A DNA stretch of 64,000 nucleotides from Pyricularia pennisetigena (taxonomy: Eukaryota; Ascomycota; Sordariomycetes; Magnaporthales; Pyriculariaceae): contig NW_021940920.1 in the NCBI RefSeq assembly GCF_004337985.1, positions 1,410,549-1,474,548 on the forward strand, in the 5' to 3' direction. A program made the position numbers and the translations under genes. Shown here piece by piece: positions 22,669 through 32,951 of the stretch. Position 1 is the stretch's first letter; each line of letters starts with the position of its first letter. Under the pieces are notes generated by a model, which saw only the letters and a list, made by a program, of their open reading frames with translations, was not told where the DNA came from and did not search any database.

Positions 22669-22974
22669 TCAAGGCGATCTGCAGCGAACATTGGAATTAC
22701 TGTCGCAGCCGTCAAATTCTTTCCCTTGTCGAGCACACTTTTACGTTGTTAGCAATCAAAACATTTTGATAAGTTTGGATCAACTCACCTCCGCTTGGCC
22801 TTGCATATTTATAGTCCTTGCATTTTTTTGACAGCAAGCTTTGGATTGTGCACCTCGGTCAGCGCAAGAGTTGCCCGCGCGGGTGATAAGGGCGGGCGAA
22901 GGTTCTCCACCAGCGGAAATTGCGACACCGTAGGCGACCGCGGTAAAGTTGATCAAAATAGTCAAAAGACGCAT
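22669..22974 (-). CDS. Two-exon cysteine-rich small secreted protein
   Basis: Proposed exons are 22974-22789 and 22737-22669, joined across a 51-base intron (22738-22788) with donor GTGAGT, branch GCTAAC and acceptor AAAAG. Without splicing the frame stops two codons past the donor. The 84-residue product has a signal peptide (about 1-20) and six cysteines at 37, 47, 48, 63, 73 and 81; exon 2 supplies the last three, which is why this acceptor was preferred to the next AAG downstream, whose reading frame adds none. The arrangement C-CC-C-C-C suggests three disulphides. It is not a hydrophobin, as the second CC pair is missing. An effector or antimicrobial peptide is possible; the family is unknown. 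Confidence 0.55.
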
Positions 22975-23694
22975 TTTGAATCAGGAAGTTGCAATATATG
23001 TAACTTGACACGTGGTAGATAAATGTTTTTTTTTAATAAAGAGATTGCTATTAATCGCAAAACAGAGAAAAAAACGAGGTGGGACATGTGTAACAACTTA
23101 TATAGTGTGTGAATCTGGATAAGGAGGTTGCCCATGTTACACGGTATACTATGAAACTTGATTTAGTTGAAACTCAATATCGGCAAGAATATTTTTATCG
23201 TTTCTAGATCCCCAATAAGTCCCAACAACTTAAATCCCACGACTCGTCACAAAAGGTTTCTATCGACTAGTCTCTCTTTTATATACGAGGGAGAAAGGAA
23301 AAGAAACCAAGTTGTCGGGACTACCACCGCACATGCCAAAAGCTTGTCGAAACATGACGCAGTTCTGGTCCTGGCCGATTAAAAGTGAAGGAGCAGCGGC
23401 TCTGAATACGACATCGCACCAAGCATATACCGGGTAGGTTCGTCGCAATTGAAACGTTTTACTTACTCTTGTCAGAGGCTGTGGTGGGCCTGCGACTCTA
23501 ATTGACGCTCATCAACATCATGATTCGCAAACAGGATCAGACGTGGAGCGTCTGTGGACTTTACGACTCTACTACCACCTTGATCACGACTCTCCGCGGA
23601 GGGTGCACATATAATGCATGGCTTTGGCGAACACTTCGATAGTGACTTTTGTTAAAACTTACTTTCAGCTAGCCACGTTGATGTTAGCGCATCC

Positions 23695-23749
<55 letters not shown>

Positions 23750-25740
23750 CCTTTGTCAAAAACCAAGAAAAATGACGCGGTCAAATCTTTCCGCACTGCA
23801 GTATTATGACTCTGACGCAGGAAAACTGCGAGGATTGTACGCAAAGTGCCGCAGAAAGCCCTTCTTAAAAACACTTGGGAAGCATGCTGGCTCTGAAGGC
23901 GATGAGCGCAAATTGATCAATCGCCCAACTACCTGTCTGAGTGTGCTAACTATTGAAAGCCTGTCCAAACTTGGACGGAGTGCCGTCGCTCGTAAGCTCA
24001 GTCAAAGTTAGAATGGTAAAATAGCCGCGATCAGACGGCATTCCATGATTCAGCCACTACTGTCTGTTGGCTGGGCGCGTCGAAGTTCGTACGCCAACAC
24101 CAAAAATCCTGGGAAGGATGCATAAACGGACCACTACTTCCGGCGCGGCTGATCTCGACTTCGCGGCAAATTACGGTACTCTGGTGGGCGTCTGTGAGCC
24201 ACTTCGCCACTATGATGCATCACAAACTTGGTTTAGCAGCCGACCTTGGAGCCGTTAATGGCAGTAATATGATGGCCACTGCGCCTAGCCGCCCCCTTCT
24301 CATGATAAGTTCTGCTGTGGAGTAGAAGAGAATGGACTATCAAGGGTCGGTATTCTGGCGTGGTAGGGGGATCAAATCCGGGATCCAATCTGCACAAACG
24401 AAGCTTATTCCAGGCGGGCTGAACGAATGACAAAACGGGCGACCACCTGACCCGAAACAGGTTTTTACATTCCTATGACAGATGCCGGCGTTTGTGTTTA
24501 AAAAGGTTTCTATCGGTTGTGTTTGACGGCTGGTCGCTGTAAAATATGACCTCCGCAGTCACGTGCTTTTATGCTTACTGGCGAAAGCCATCAGGCTTGC
24601 GCCGTCATACTGGCTTAGGTGGGGAAAGCCGTTTGACCTTTTTACAGCAACTGTTTTTACAAAGAATAAGGGGGAGCTTTACAGATGGCAGATTGGGTGG
24701 CCACCGGATTACCGGTGTCACACTCGACAACTTACAAGCAAGCTCTCCTTGGCCTCCTTCATCTTATTTGAAACAAAGTACTCCGTAGCCGCCAACTGGG
24801 CTTTGCAAAACAGTTTTAAGCCTGGCGTTTTGGTCACCTGCATTATTGTTATTAGTAAACAACATGGGCTCTGGAGAGTGCGTTTAAGGTGCATCCAACA
24901 ACCAGCTTGTGCGCGCCGCCCACCCATCGTCAATGCTTTGCTCTGCCAACTGCGAAGCATTGGGGCGGCATGCTTAGATATACCGTCGAGGTTGTCTTCC
25001 TGTCGGCCAGTATGCGCAGGAAAACTGTCAAGCACGGCTCGAATCCCGGCGTTCATGAATTTGTAGCCGCCCGGCCACCGGTTGAGGTCCATAAGCAGCA
25101 CCCACCCACAAGGGCGGATGTGCCAGAAGGCGTGTCGGGGCGACGTAGGCAATTTCACTATTCACGGGACCGACGACATGATTATATATAGACGAGCAAA
25201 TTAAATGGATAGATATATTACACAACCAGAACAGGGCTCAGCCCAACGTTGTCATCGGCCGCCTCGTCGATATAGTATACTTGATTTATAGGGAGAGTGG
25301 CGTGGAGAGCCATGTGACATGTCAAGTATGATTCCGATGACGTACTTAATTTTCTGCCAGGGAAATATGGCGGATCCCACCTAGGTGTCGGCCACAAGTA
25401 GCCAGCAGGCAGCCCTATAAAAGCAAGGCACGCTATAGCATAGCTACATATTTACGCACCATGAATAAGGAATTGCAATGCGTCACGGTGCCATCGTCTT
25501 ACTTGAGCTGCCAGGTGTCCATTTAACTTACTAGGACGGGAGATGCAACTCAAACCGCCTTGCATGGCTTGCAGTTGAGTATTGAGTTGGCTATTGCATC
25601 TTAATGTATGTTTAAGGCATGGTCCACCCAGGCAAACGTCGTCTTCCGTTCTGGTCCCAGGCAAGGCTATATTTGCTTTGGTTAGATATCGAACCCTGAG
25701 TGATGTAGATATGGCGACAGAATTGGGTAAGTCCCGACAT
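22975..25740. other. Region without a recognised gene
   Basis: AT-rich at first, then near-neutral DNA from 23.8 to 25.7 kb with overlapping frames on both strands (for example 24563-25066 plus and 24718-25158 minus). Neither frame of such pairs shows a known motif. An A(53) tract is at 23696-23748. Decayed coding DNA is possible. Confidence 0.35.
23696..23748. repeat. Poly(A) tract, about 53 bases
   Basis: An uninterrupted A-run about 720 bases upstream of the 22669-22974 gene, reading as poly(T) on that gene's strand. Confidence 0.9.
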
Positions 25741-28140
25741 TTTAATTAGCGTTGAATTGGGCGGGGGGAGAAGGGTAGGCTCATTGCTCAGACTAGTCTA
25801 AGTCTTATTATACTAGAAAGTACCATTTTAAATGAATTATAAGCCCAGCAATTATAGCCCAAAATAAAAAAAGGCAAAACAAATCTGTCCTGAAATTTCA
25901 ACCCAAAAGAAAACCAACGCAATATACCCCTGCCATTTTACAATATATCACAATTAAAAACCGAAAACAAAACCTCCAAAAAATATATAAAAGATAGCAA
26001 ATAGACAACTTTTTTGTGCCAATTTGAGCAAGTTGAACATAATTTGTGATTGTGTAAATGAGTTCTAAACACGAATATAACGTGGTAATGAACGAACGTC
26101 ACGCGACAAAGTTGAGGGTAATTCACTCCTCCTTATGACAAAACCGCCACTTAAGCACGGTTACGGAATAAATTATAAAGAGGCGATAAAATAAGATAAG
26201 CTCGATATAATCCTCGGTAATTCTTTAATTACGTGTATGGTGATTTTCAAGCCGTAAATGGCATATAACCGTCTGCTAACGGGTAATGAAAGTTAATAAT
26301 TATTCTTGCACAATCGAACTGTCGAATCCAATCAACGATTGAATCGATAATTTAAAACCAAGTTATGCATGTCGTGTTTACCTTAATGGTGCAGAGTTTT
26401 GATGCTAAAATTCGGAATGCGGTATTAATCCATGCAATAAACTATTTTTACGTAACTAATTTCCCAGCCTATCAAAACTAACGGTTATATTAATCATTAT
26501 ATAGGGAATATCTGTTGCTACACTGGTCTTTAACTCATGCACTTTTATAAATTTAATATTTTTATCATTCTTTAACAAATTCACCAGTAAATTATTTGTT
26601 ACATAATCGTTTATCGTTATAAACTCCCAATGAAAACGTAATTTTTAAAGCTTTGTATATTTACGTTTTTCCATTTATCAGTGTATGTATTTAAATCAGG
26701 CGCAAACTGACTAATAAAGTTAGTTTATGCTAATATACAAAAAAAAGTATTTATTTTATTATATTGCCTTTGTTACCAAATAACGTGTGCAGATATGATA
26801 ATGGTGTCCACAGTTGACTTTCTTTCCGGATTAGGTGGGGAAAAACCAGCTGCAATACAACGCAATAAGTATCAATGGTAAGGGGAAAAAGAATTCTTTA
26901 CTCGAACTGAGTAAAATGGATATATTTGCAGCTATGCATTATATATAAAATACATTGCAAACTCTATGTAATAATTGTAATTTCGCCGCAATAGTTGCGG
27001 CCGTTTATACAGTACTTGCAAAATTAATGCATTAAAATGCTGTTGGACGCTATGTAAAATATGGTAAAAGGTTTGGAATTTGTAAGAGTTTATGTCCAAA
27101 ACAAGGATAAACGAGGCGTTTACTACAATATAATACCAAAAGTGGGTAAAGGGTTAAATATTCAATCTTCTAGCGTTCGGTAAAAACGTAACGAAATAAA
27201 AACGGGTAGCTGGGCTGCTACCACCGACAGCGAAAAACAGTTTTGGCAACGCCTCCAATAATTGGTTTTCCGATTCCGTTTTCCGTATTTCTCAATTTTC
27301 AAATCCCTTCTTGTAATCATAATGCATTCCCAATGCTTACAAATAGCTTATTTGAATCCGGAATTAATTAACCTCTTCCGTTTTGTCCGCCGCGCTACCT
27401 CCAGCTTTGCTTTTAACAAGCTAATTTCTGATTGCGTGCTAGCGTTATAAGGCATTAATTTCAACAATTAAATGGGCGAATGGATAACCTAGGCCGACTT
27501 TAACTTTGCGAACCCATCATAGTGTTTCTATTAATTGTCACGGCTGTTACGGAAGATTGTCACTGAAGTAAAATTGTGTAAGACAGCATCCAAACCGTCC
27601 GAAAGCGGATGGTTTCACGTCCAGACACTGATGTTTTTGCTCCGCCATACTTTTAACTAAACATCTGCCTTAACTTACCGTTTCGATTACAATTGACAAG
27701 TGAGCAATTTATTTCCAGGTTATAGTAAGATTGCCCGCTACTTACAGCATTAAATTTCCTGTTTTGGCAGCGGTAAAAGAACCACCTAACCCAAATGCCA
27801 TTTTCTCACTATCTGTCAACTAAAAAGTGGATGTCAGATGGGCCACCATTGAAAAGTCGAAATTTGTGAAAGTCACTGCTCTAGATTCATTACTGTTAAC
27901 CGCCTATGTACTTGGTCTCCTCATCATTGGGTAATCCGTCTTCCTCGGGTAGCCATTGGGTAAAATAGAGGCACAGGGTTTAAAAGGGTGAAAAGCACCA
28001 AAGCCAGCTCATAGATCTGACGAGTATAAGTATTCGGCTTTGTTCCCCCAGCACAGTCATTTTACCCCACACGTTGGCTATGGGTCGACAACTACCACAT
28101 ATATGCTGATCTCTCCCGCATTAAAATATTAATTCGTTCT
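25741..28140. other. AT-rich block, RIP-like
   Basis: About 2.4 kb of strongly A+T-rich sequence with almost no open frame. It contains one readable fragment of a pogo/Fot1-like transposase C-terminus on the minus strand near 27.3-27.4 kb, so the block is probably at least partly decayed DNA transposon. Confidence 0.65.
27300..27445 (-). mobile_element. Relic of a pogo/Fot1-like transposase C-terminus
   Basis: The minus strand reads LLKAKLEVARRTKRKRLIN and, after a frame change, PDSNKLFVSIGNAL. This matches in layout the C-terminal LEAQLEVIRPIKKRRVIPDP read at 61.1 kb, and the basic KKR-x(3)-PDPN tail known from Fot1/Pot2-type transposases. Only this end is recognisable; stops and a frameshift show decay. 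Confidence 0.5.
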
Positions 28141-28929
28141 CCACTCTGAAGGCCAGGTTCGTTGATCCTTGAGGACACATTCGCAACCAACGTCAACTGC
28201 TAAGAACAACAGCACCCCAGATTGTCCCATATTTTTAACTTGCTGGCCTAGACCGGGATGCTAGTCTAGCCCTTGTCTCGAACGGTTTCGCCGGCACGTT
28301 ATCCGCCCGTGGGCCGCCCGCCAACACCCTCGCTCATGTTATTGTGTCGTGGGTCTCAATCTCTTTGATTTGCACCCCGCCAACCATGCAAACGACACGC
28401 CGCCGTGCTTCAGAACGATTTGAGAGAGTTTTTATTATGGGACCAACCTAGAGCTAGCCTAGGCGAGATATCACGTCGCTACAGAGGATCTTTCCCACGT
28501 GAAGGACTGCCATACAAGCTAACCGTGCCGTCGTTGCTTCTTTTTTTCCTGTGTTCCTTCGTCGCCATGGGCACAGGGAATGACTAGTGTGCGGCCTCCT
28601 GGTGCAGAGCGTCCCAACAACCTCGGCTTGGCTCCCTTGCTTTGTCTCTACCCTGGTCACAGATTCCTGGAAGTACAAACAGGATTACCCCAGCGGGGTT
28701 TGTACGAGAAAGCAACCTCGGGTGGTACGCATAAGCTCCAACGCACATTTCTTGGTTGACAGTTATTCTCACCAGGCAAAAAGGTTCAAATTCTTCGACA
28801 AGCTGTCCTTTTTTTCCTTCGGCACATCTGTTTGAAAAACCCTATGCTCTTTCCTTTCCTGGTTCACATCAGTAAGAAAAGCAGTTTCTCACGGACTCGA
28901 CTGCTCCGAGAATCCATTTCAAACCTGCC
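28141..28929. other. Upstream region of the methyltransferase relic
   Basis: Near-neutral sequence with pyrimidine-rich runs before 28930, as expected of an old promoter. No other gene is supported. Confidence 0.35.
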
Positions 28930-30985
28930 ATGGATGAAAGTGAAATCGGGCCAGACTTCCCTTTCAAGCCTTCGCCCAATGCTGCGGCGCGACCTTCAAG
29001 GTTGATCATGGCTGCAGGGTCAAAATAACAACAGCATGTTCAACTTCCTTCCCTTCTTTTTTCTCTTTTTTCCCTTCCGGTGGAATGCTAACACACATCC
29101 AAGTCTCCAACCATCCACAATCCTCCCCTGCCTGCCGATGGTCCCGGCAACGAGTCCTTCTTCAATGGCCTGTTGACATCCCTTCGTGTCAGGGTACCAA
29201 CCTGTCTGGTATGGCAACTGGACGGTGGGTTCAAAATTGCCGTGTTCTTGGGCCTCATCACCCTCCTCCCAATTCTTATCGTCTTCTGGACGAACGCCTC
29301 CTCCTCTTCCCCCTGCATGAACAACAGGAGTCCAGCTCCCAGGTTTTCCTCTGAAACACTACATCACTTCCTGCAAGGAGGAGGATCGGGTCAGGTACCG
29401 AGGAAGAAACAAGGCTCCCATGAAAATCTTTATGCGCAAATACTTGACGGCGATGCAGATATCAACGGCGAATACTTCAAAGTGCTCGAGAACCGCCATG
29501 ACTGAGCTTCATTCCGCTCCACCTGGGAGCTGTTCCGATATATCCTGGTGTACACATCCGGCATTGTTTTGGACGTGAAGGAAGGTAAGGCCTGCCAAAA
29601 CCCGAAAACAGGTTTAGCCCGGCCCGGCCCGGCCCACCAGCCCACGGGCTTTTGGCGGGGGCCCGTAAAGGCCCACGAGTTTTTTTGGCGGGTTAATGGG
29701 GGCCCGCAGGGCTGGCGGGCTCAACGCAGATTGGGTAACCCGTGGGTTTTGTAATAGGGCGAATGTAAAATAAACGATATCGTAANNAAAAAAAATTAAA
29801 AAAAAAAGAGATAAAAAAAATTAGTAAATTTATTTTATAATTTATATTATACTTTGATTAACACAGTTATAAATATTTATACGTAAAACATTGACTCCAA
29901 GGGTGTTGCACGGGGGCCCGCGGGTTGCCAAACAAAAAACCCCGCGTTCAGTTTCGGGCCGGGCCAGGCCCTTTTATAAATAATTTATCCCACCCACAGG
30001 TTGCCCGTCCCAGCAGTTTGGGCCGACGCAACCCCCCATGGGTGTGTTTTGGGATGCCTTAGACCAAGGAAGAGTCCCTTGAGCAGCTGGAGGACAACAA
30101 GCGGGCGATCGTGTGCAAAACCAATCGCGCTCCAGCCCGACGAGGCTACGCTGGATATTGGACGTGCCTGGGGCACTCTATCCAAATTCCCCAGCGTAAA
30201 CTACCGCGCCCAAGTGACGGGCATCACGCTCGGGCGCAACCAGACTAAGTGACGTAGCTAGACGCTCCGCATGGCCGGCGTGGCGGAATCACAGAGCCGG
30301 ATCCACTGCATGGACTACCGCAGCATCTCGATGGCCAAGTACGACAAAATCACCTGCTTGGAGATGGCTGAACACTTGGGCATCTTTGAAATCACCAACT
30401 TTCTCCGACAGTGCCGAGAAATGCTTAAAGACGACGGTGTCATGCACCTCCAGATTGCCGGCATCCAGCAGTCGTGCCAGTGTGAGAATCTGGTTTGGGC
30501 TTGTTTAAGAATCGACATGCTTTTTCCCAGAGCTGATGTATCCACGCCGTTGTTCTTGGTGTGTTGGGTTTTACGAGAGGGCTGACTGGGAAGTCAAAAG
30601 GTAAGCTTCAGGTGTGTTGGTACAACTATCAAGGCAGAAAAAAGTAAGAACAAATTTAGCTAACAATCCTATGCAGCGTCGAAACTATTGGCGTTCATTA
30701 ATCCGCCACAATTTGGCGTTGGTACCGCAACTGGTTGGCAAACGAGGCAGACATTGGTGCCTAGTATGGAGTCAGATGGTTCAAGGTGAGTGTGAAGGCA
30801 TCCTTGTTCTGGTTGTAGCAGCTGGAACTAACGACATTCCATGGTCAGATCTGGAAGTACTTCCTAGCCTCCGCCACCATATCTTCCCATCAAGGCTCCG
30901 CGACATGCTCCAAATCACCCTTGTCAAGAATATCAACAGTGTTCATCCCAATGTTACGCGTTGTATTTTTTTTTTTTTTTTTTAC
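28930..30985 (+). pseudogene. Decayed sphingolipid C9-methyltransferase (CFA-synthase family)
   Basis: This is the remnant of an enzyme that methylates C9 of the sphingoid base of fungal glucosylceramides with S-adenosylmethionine. Readable parts in order: MDESEIGPDFPFKPSP (28930), PPLPADGPGNESFFNG (about 29125), a membrane segment GGFKIAVFLGLITLLPILIV (about 29224), ENRHD then TGA where the family has Trp (29502-29504), YTSGIVLDVKE (29549), the repeat insertion, KEESLEQLEDNKRAIV (30067), LDIGRAWGTL as SAM motif I with its Cys-Gly changed (about 30151), GITLGRNQT (about 30223), YDKITCLEMAEHLGIF (30338), KDDGVMHLQIAGIQ (30428) and IWRWYRNWLANEADIGA (about 30707). Two introns keep good sites (branch GCTAAC near 29086; GTGAGT at 30786 with acceptor at 30848). 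A segment of about 40 residues is missing before YTSGI. Frameshifts, several stops and the insertion make it non-functional. A working copy elsewhere is likely. Confidence 0.85.
29585..30065 (+). mobile_element. TAAGGC inverted-repeat element inserted in the methyltransferase
   Basis: The insertion is about 480 bases. Its left end, TAAGGCCTGCCAAAAC, is matched in reverse complement by the right end, TAAGGCATCCCAAAAC, with G+C-rich arms and an A+T-rich centre that contains an NN join (29786-29787). The heptamer AAGGAAG stands immediately outside on both sides (29578-29584 and 30066-30072), and removing the insertion plus one copy restores the expected codons of the interrupted gene, so this is a target-site duplication. 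It encodes no protein, so it is a non-autonomous MITE-like element. An 8-base hAT-like or a TA-type duplication are both conceivable. Confidence 0.75.
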
Positions 30986-31289
30986 GAAAGCTCATTTTGA
31001 GATTGCTCAGCATTACTTTTACTTCAACACGTTGCCCCATGCCCCATAGTCTGGAACGAGCTGCTATTTAGGACGAGGACTTAATTTGACAGATGTATGC
31101 CAAATGATCATGACTGGTCGGATTGATGCATTGCTTCCTTCACCTATGCTTTCCGCCATGCTGATATTTGACTTTTCCAGATAGTTGCATCGGGATTAGG
31201 TGACTAGGCCGGATCGCTGCGAGCCTAATTACTATTTTCTCCCTGGCTGTGATCCTCGCCGCTTTGCTGCCATCATCTGCAAAGCTTCC
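30986..31289. other. Gap between two pseudogenes
   Basis: It could contain the lost N-terminal part of the P450. Nothing is recognised. Confidence 0.3.
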
Positions 31290-32168
31290 CAAAAAACAAG
31301 TTCCAGTCAATGAAATGGAACCCGGGCAATGACTTTTGCCCAGAGCGCGTTCGCGCTTGCGCAACATTCTGGCGCTCAAGGCTACCCTGTCGTCTGTGTA
31401 CAGGTCGCACAAGTATACGATTACAGTCCTACATGTACTCGGACCGGGTGATCCTGTTTTTCTACCCGCTCGAGGAACACAATGGCTTGTCGGCCTGCCT
31501 AGCTCAGCAGTCGGCGCCCACGAGCTCTTTGTCGAGCTTCGAGAGACGAACCACACCATCCCTGGACCCAAGCTCGCGCATGACAGTCTCCATGTGCACA
31601 TCGTCTCTACGAAAACGTATACGGGAGATTGGAAATCTAACTCCGATCATGTTTGAAGAGACCGCGCTCAGCTTCGACAAGCTTTAAGGCTGACTTGGAA
31701 GCCATTGCAACCCATCTTAGCCCCGACATTTACCCTCTCCAACATGATCCACTTGAGACAGTTCTATAGCGTTCTAAAGCCCCAACCCAATAACTTCCTC
31801 CAGTGGGCAATCCAACAAACGCAATCGCTCGGGGACCGCTCACTCCTACGTAATCGCGCATCGCCTGATGGTGGTCAACCTCCCTTGCTGAGATGCGCAG
31901 GCCGGATTCCGTCATGAGAAAGTCCCAAAGGCTGAACAACGGCAACTTCATCACCATCGTCTGCAAGGCCGTCGAGGGCGTCTTTGGCTACGCGATGCAT
32001 CGAGGCGAGGATATATACCTCGATCCACACAATTGTCGTCCTTTCTACTTCAGCCATCTAGGAAAAGCGATGCGTACCTGGGTCACTACCAGCCCGGAAA
32101 ACACTACGTTTGGTCACGGTCTAAACGCCTGTCCAGGTAGGTTTTTTCTTTTCTTTTCTTTTCTTTTC

Positions 32169-32201
<33 letters not shown>

Positions 32202-32363
32202 GCTTCGAGGGAACTTAAGATCTTGGTGGCATACCTCCTCTTGACCTACGGCAATCAGCCGAGGGAGTCGCCACCACAGAAGCTGTGGCGAGTGTTATCG
32301 CAGGTCGCTGGGATCAAGCCTATATTCCAGATGCGTCGAAGAAATCGTGAGGAAGAATACTAG
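31290..32363 (+). pseudogene. Decayed cytochrome P450 (fungal secondary-metabolism type)
   Basis: Readable pieces are VFLPARGTQWLVGLPSSA (about 31460), a helix-C area piece NLTPIMFEETALSFDKL (31633), PNNFLQWAIQQTQSLG (about 31786), DSVMRKSQRLNNGNFI (about 31903), SPENTTFGHGLNACPGRFF (32092-32148) and ASRELKILVAYLLLTYG (about 32202). The haem-binding F-G-x-G-x(3)-C-P-G is present. However, the K-helix ExxR reads KSQR, with Lys in place of the invariant Glu; the I-helix AGxDT segment between PNNFLQW and DSVMR is absent; the frame changes several times; and a TTTTC repeat is inserted after RFF. The general type resembles ent-kaurene oxidase-like fungal P450s. It lies just downstream of the methyltransferase relic. 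Confidence 0.8.
32142..32201. repeat. (TTTTC)n microsatellite inside the P450 relic
   Basis: About nine TTTTC units followed by a T-run sit between the codons for CPGRFF and ASREL. The tract keeps the frame open and adds about 18 Leu/Phe/Ser codons to the haem domain. Confidence 0.9.
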
Positions 32364-32592
32364 AATAATCGTGGCGAGACAAGGTGTATTCTGGGATATT
32401 GAGTAAATCATCGGGTCATATTCAGGCTGCTCCTTTACCTGGACTGAATTCAATCGCGCTATTTGGGCTTTGTGAGGCAGTCCAAAGTTCTCATCTGCGT
32501 GTGCGGTAATTGTTCCATGACACCTTTGCGGATTGATAGGCATAAAACAAAACCCGTTTGCCGACAGGTCTGATGGGAAGAATATTTTACCT

Positions 32593-32705
32593 TAAGGCCT
32601 ACCAAAACCCGAAAAGAGGAATAGCCCGGCCCGGCCCACCAGCCCACGGGCTGGCGGGCTCAACCCGAGTTGGGCAACCCGCGGATTTTTGTACCGGGAC
32701 GAATA

Positions 32706-32739
<34 letters not shown>

Positions 32740-32951
32740 AAAGTTTAGATTATAAAATAAGAGTTTAATAAATTTACTTTCCATTTCATATTCTAACTAC
32801 AGTTTTAGGTTTGTAGTATCTTTGAATAAACAAAATTATTTATTGGTACGCAAAGTACGTATTTTTACGTGTTTTGCCACGGCGGCCCGCGGGTTGCCAA
32901 GAAAGCCCGCGTTCAGGTTTTGGCCGAAGAGGGCCCCCATGGCATACCTTA
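32593..32951 (+). mobile_element. Second copy of the TAAGGC element, with internal poly(A)
   Basis: It begins TAAGGCCTACCAAAACCCG and ends GGCATACCTTA, the reverse complement of TAAGGTATGCC, giving about 359 bases with the same GC-arm/AT-centre layout. A 31-base A-run lies at about 32707-32737. No clear target-site duplication is seen, so the flanks have diverged. It follows the P450 relic directly. Confidence 0.65.

Noticed and set aside
22669..22974. Hydrophobin
   Set aside because: It has one CC pair and six cysteines, whereas hydrophobins have eight with two CC pairs.
24563..25158. Opposed long frames near 24.8 kb
   Set aside because: Frames of similar length occur on both strands with no motif on either, so no gene could be chosen.
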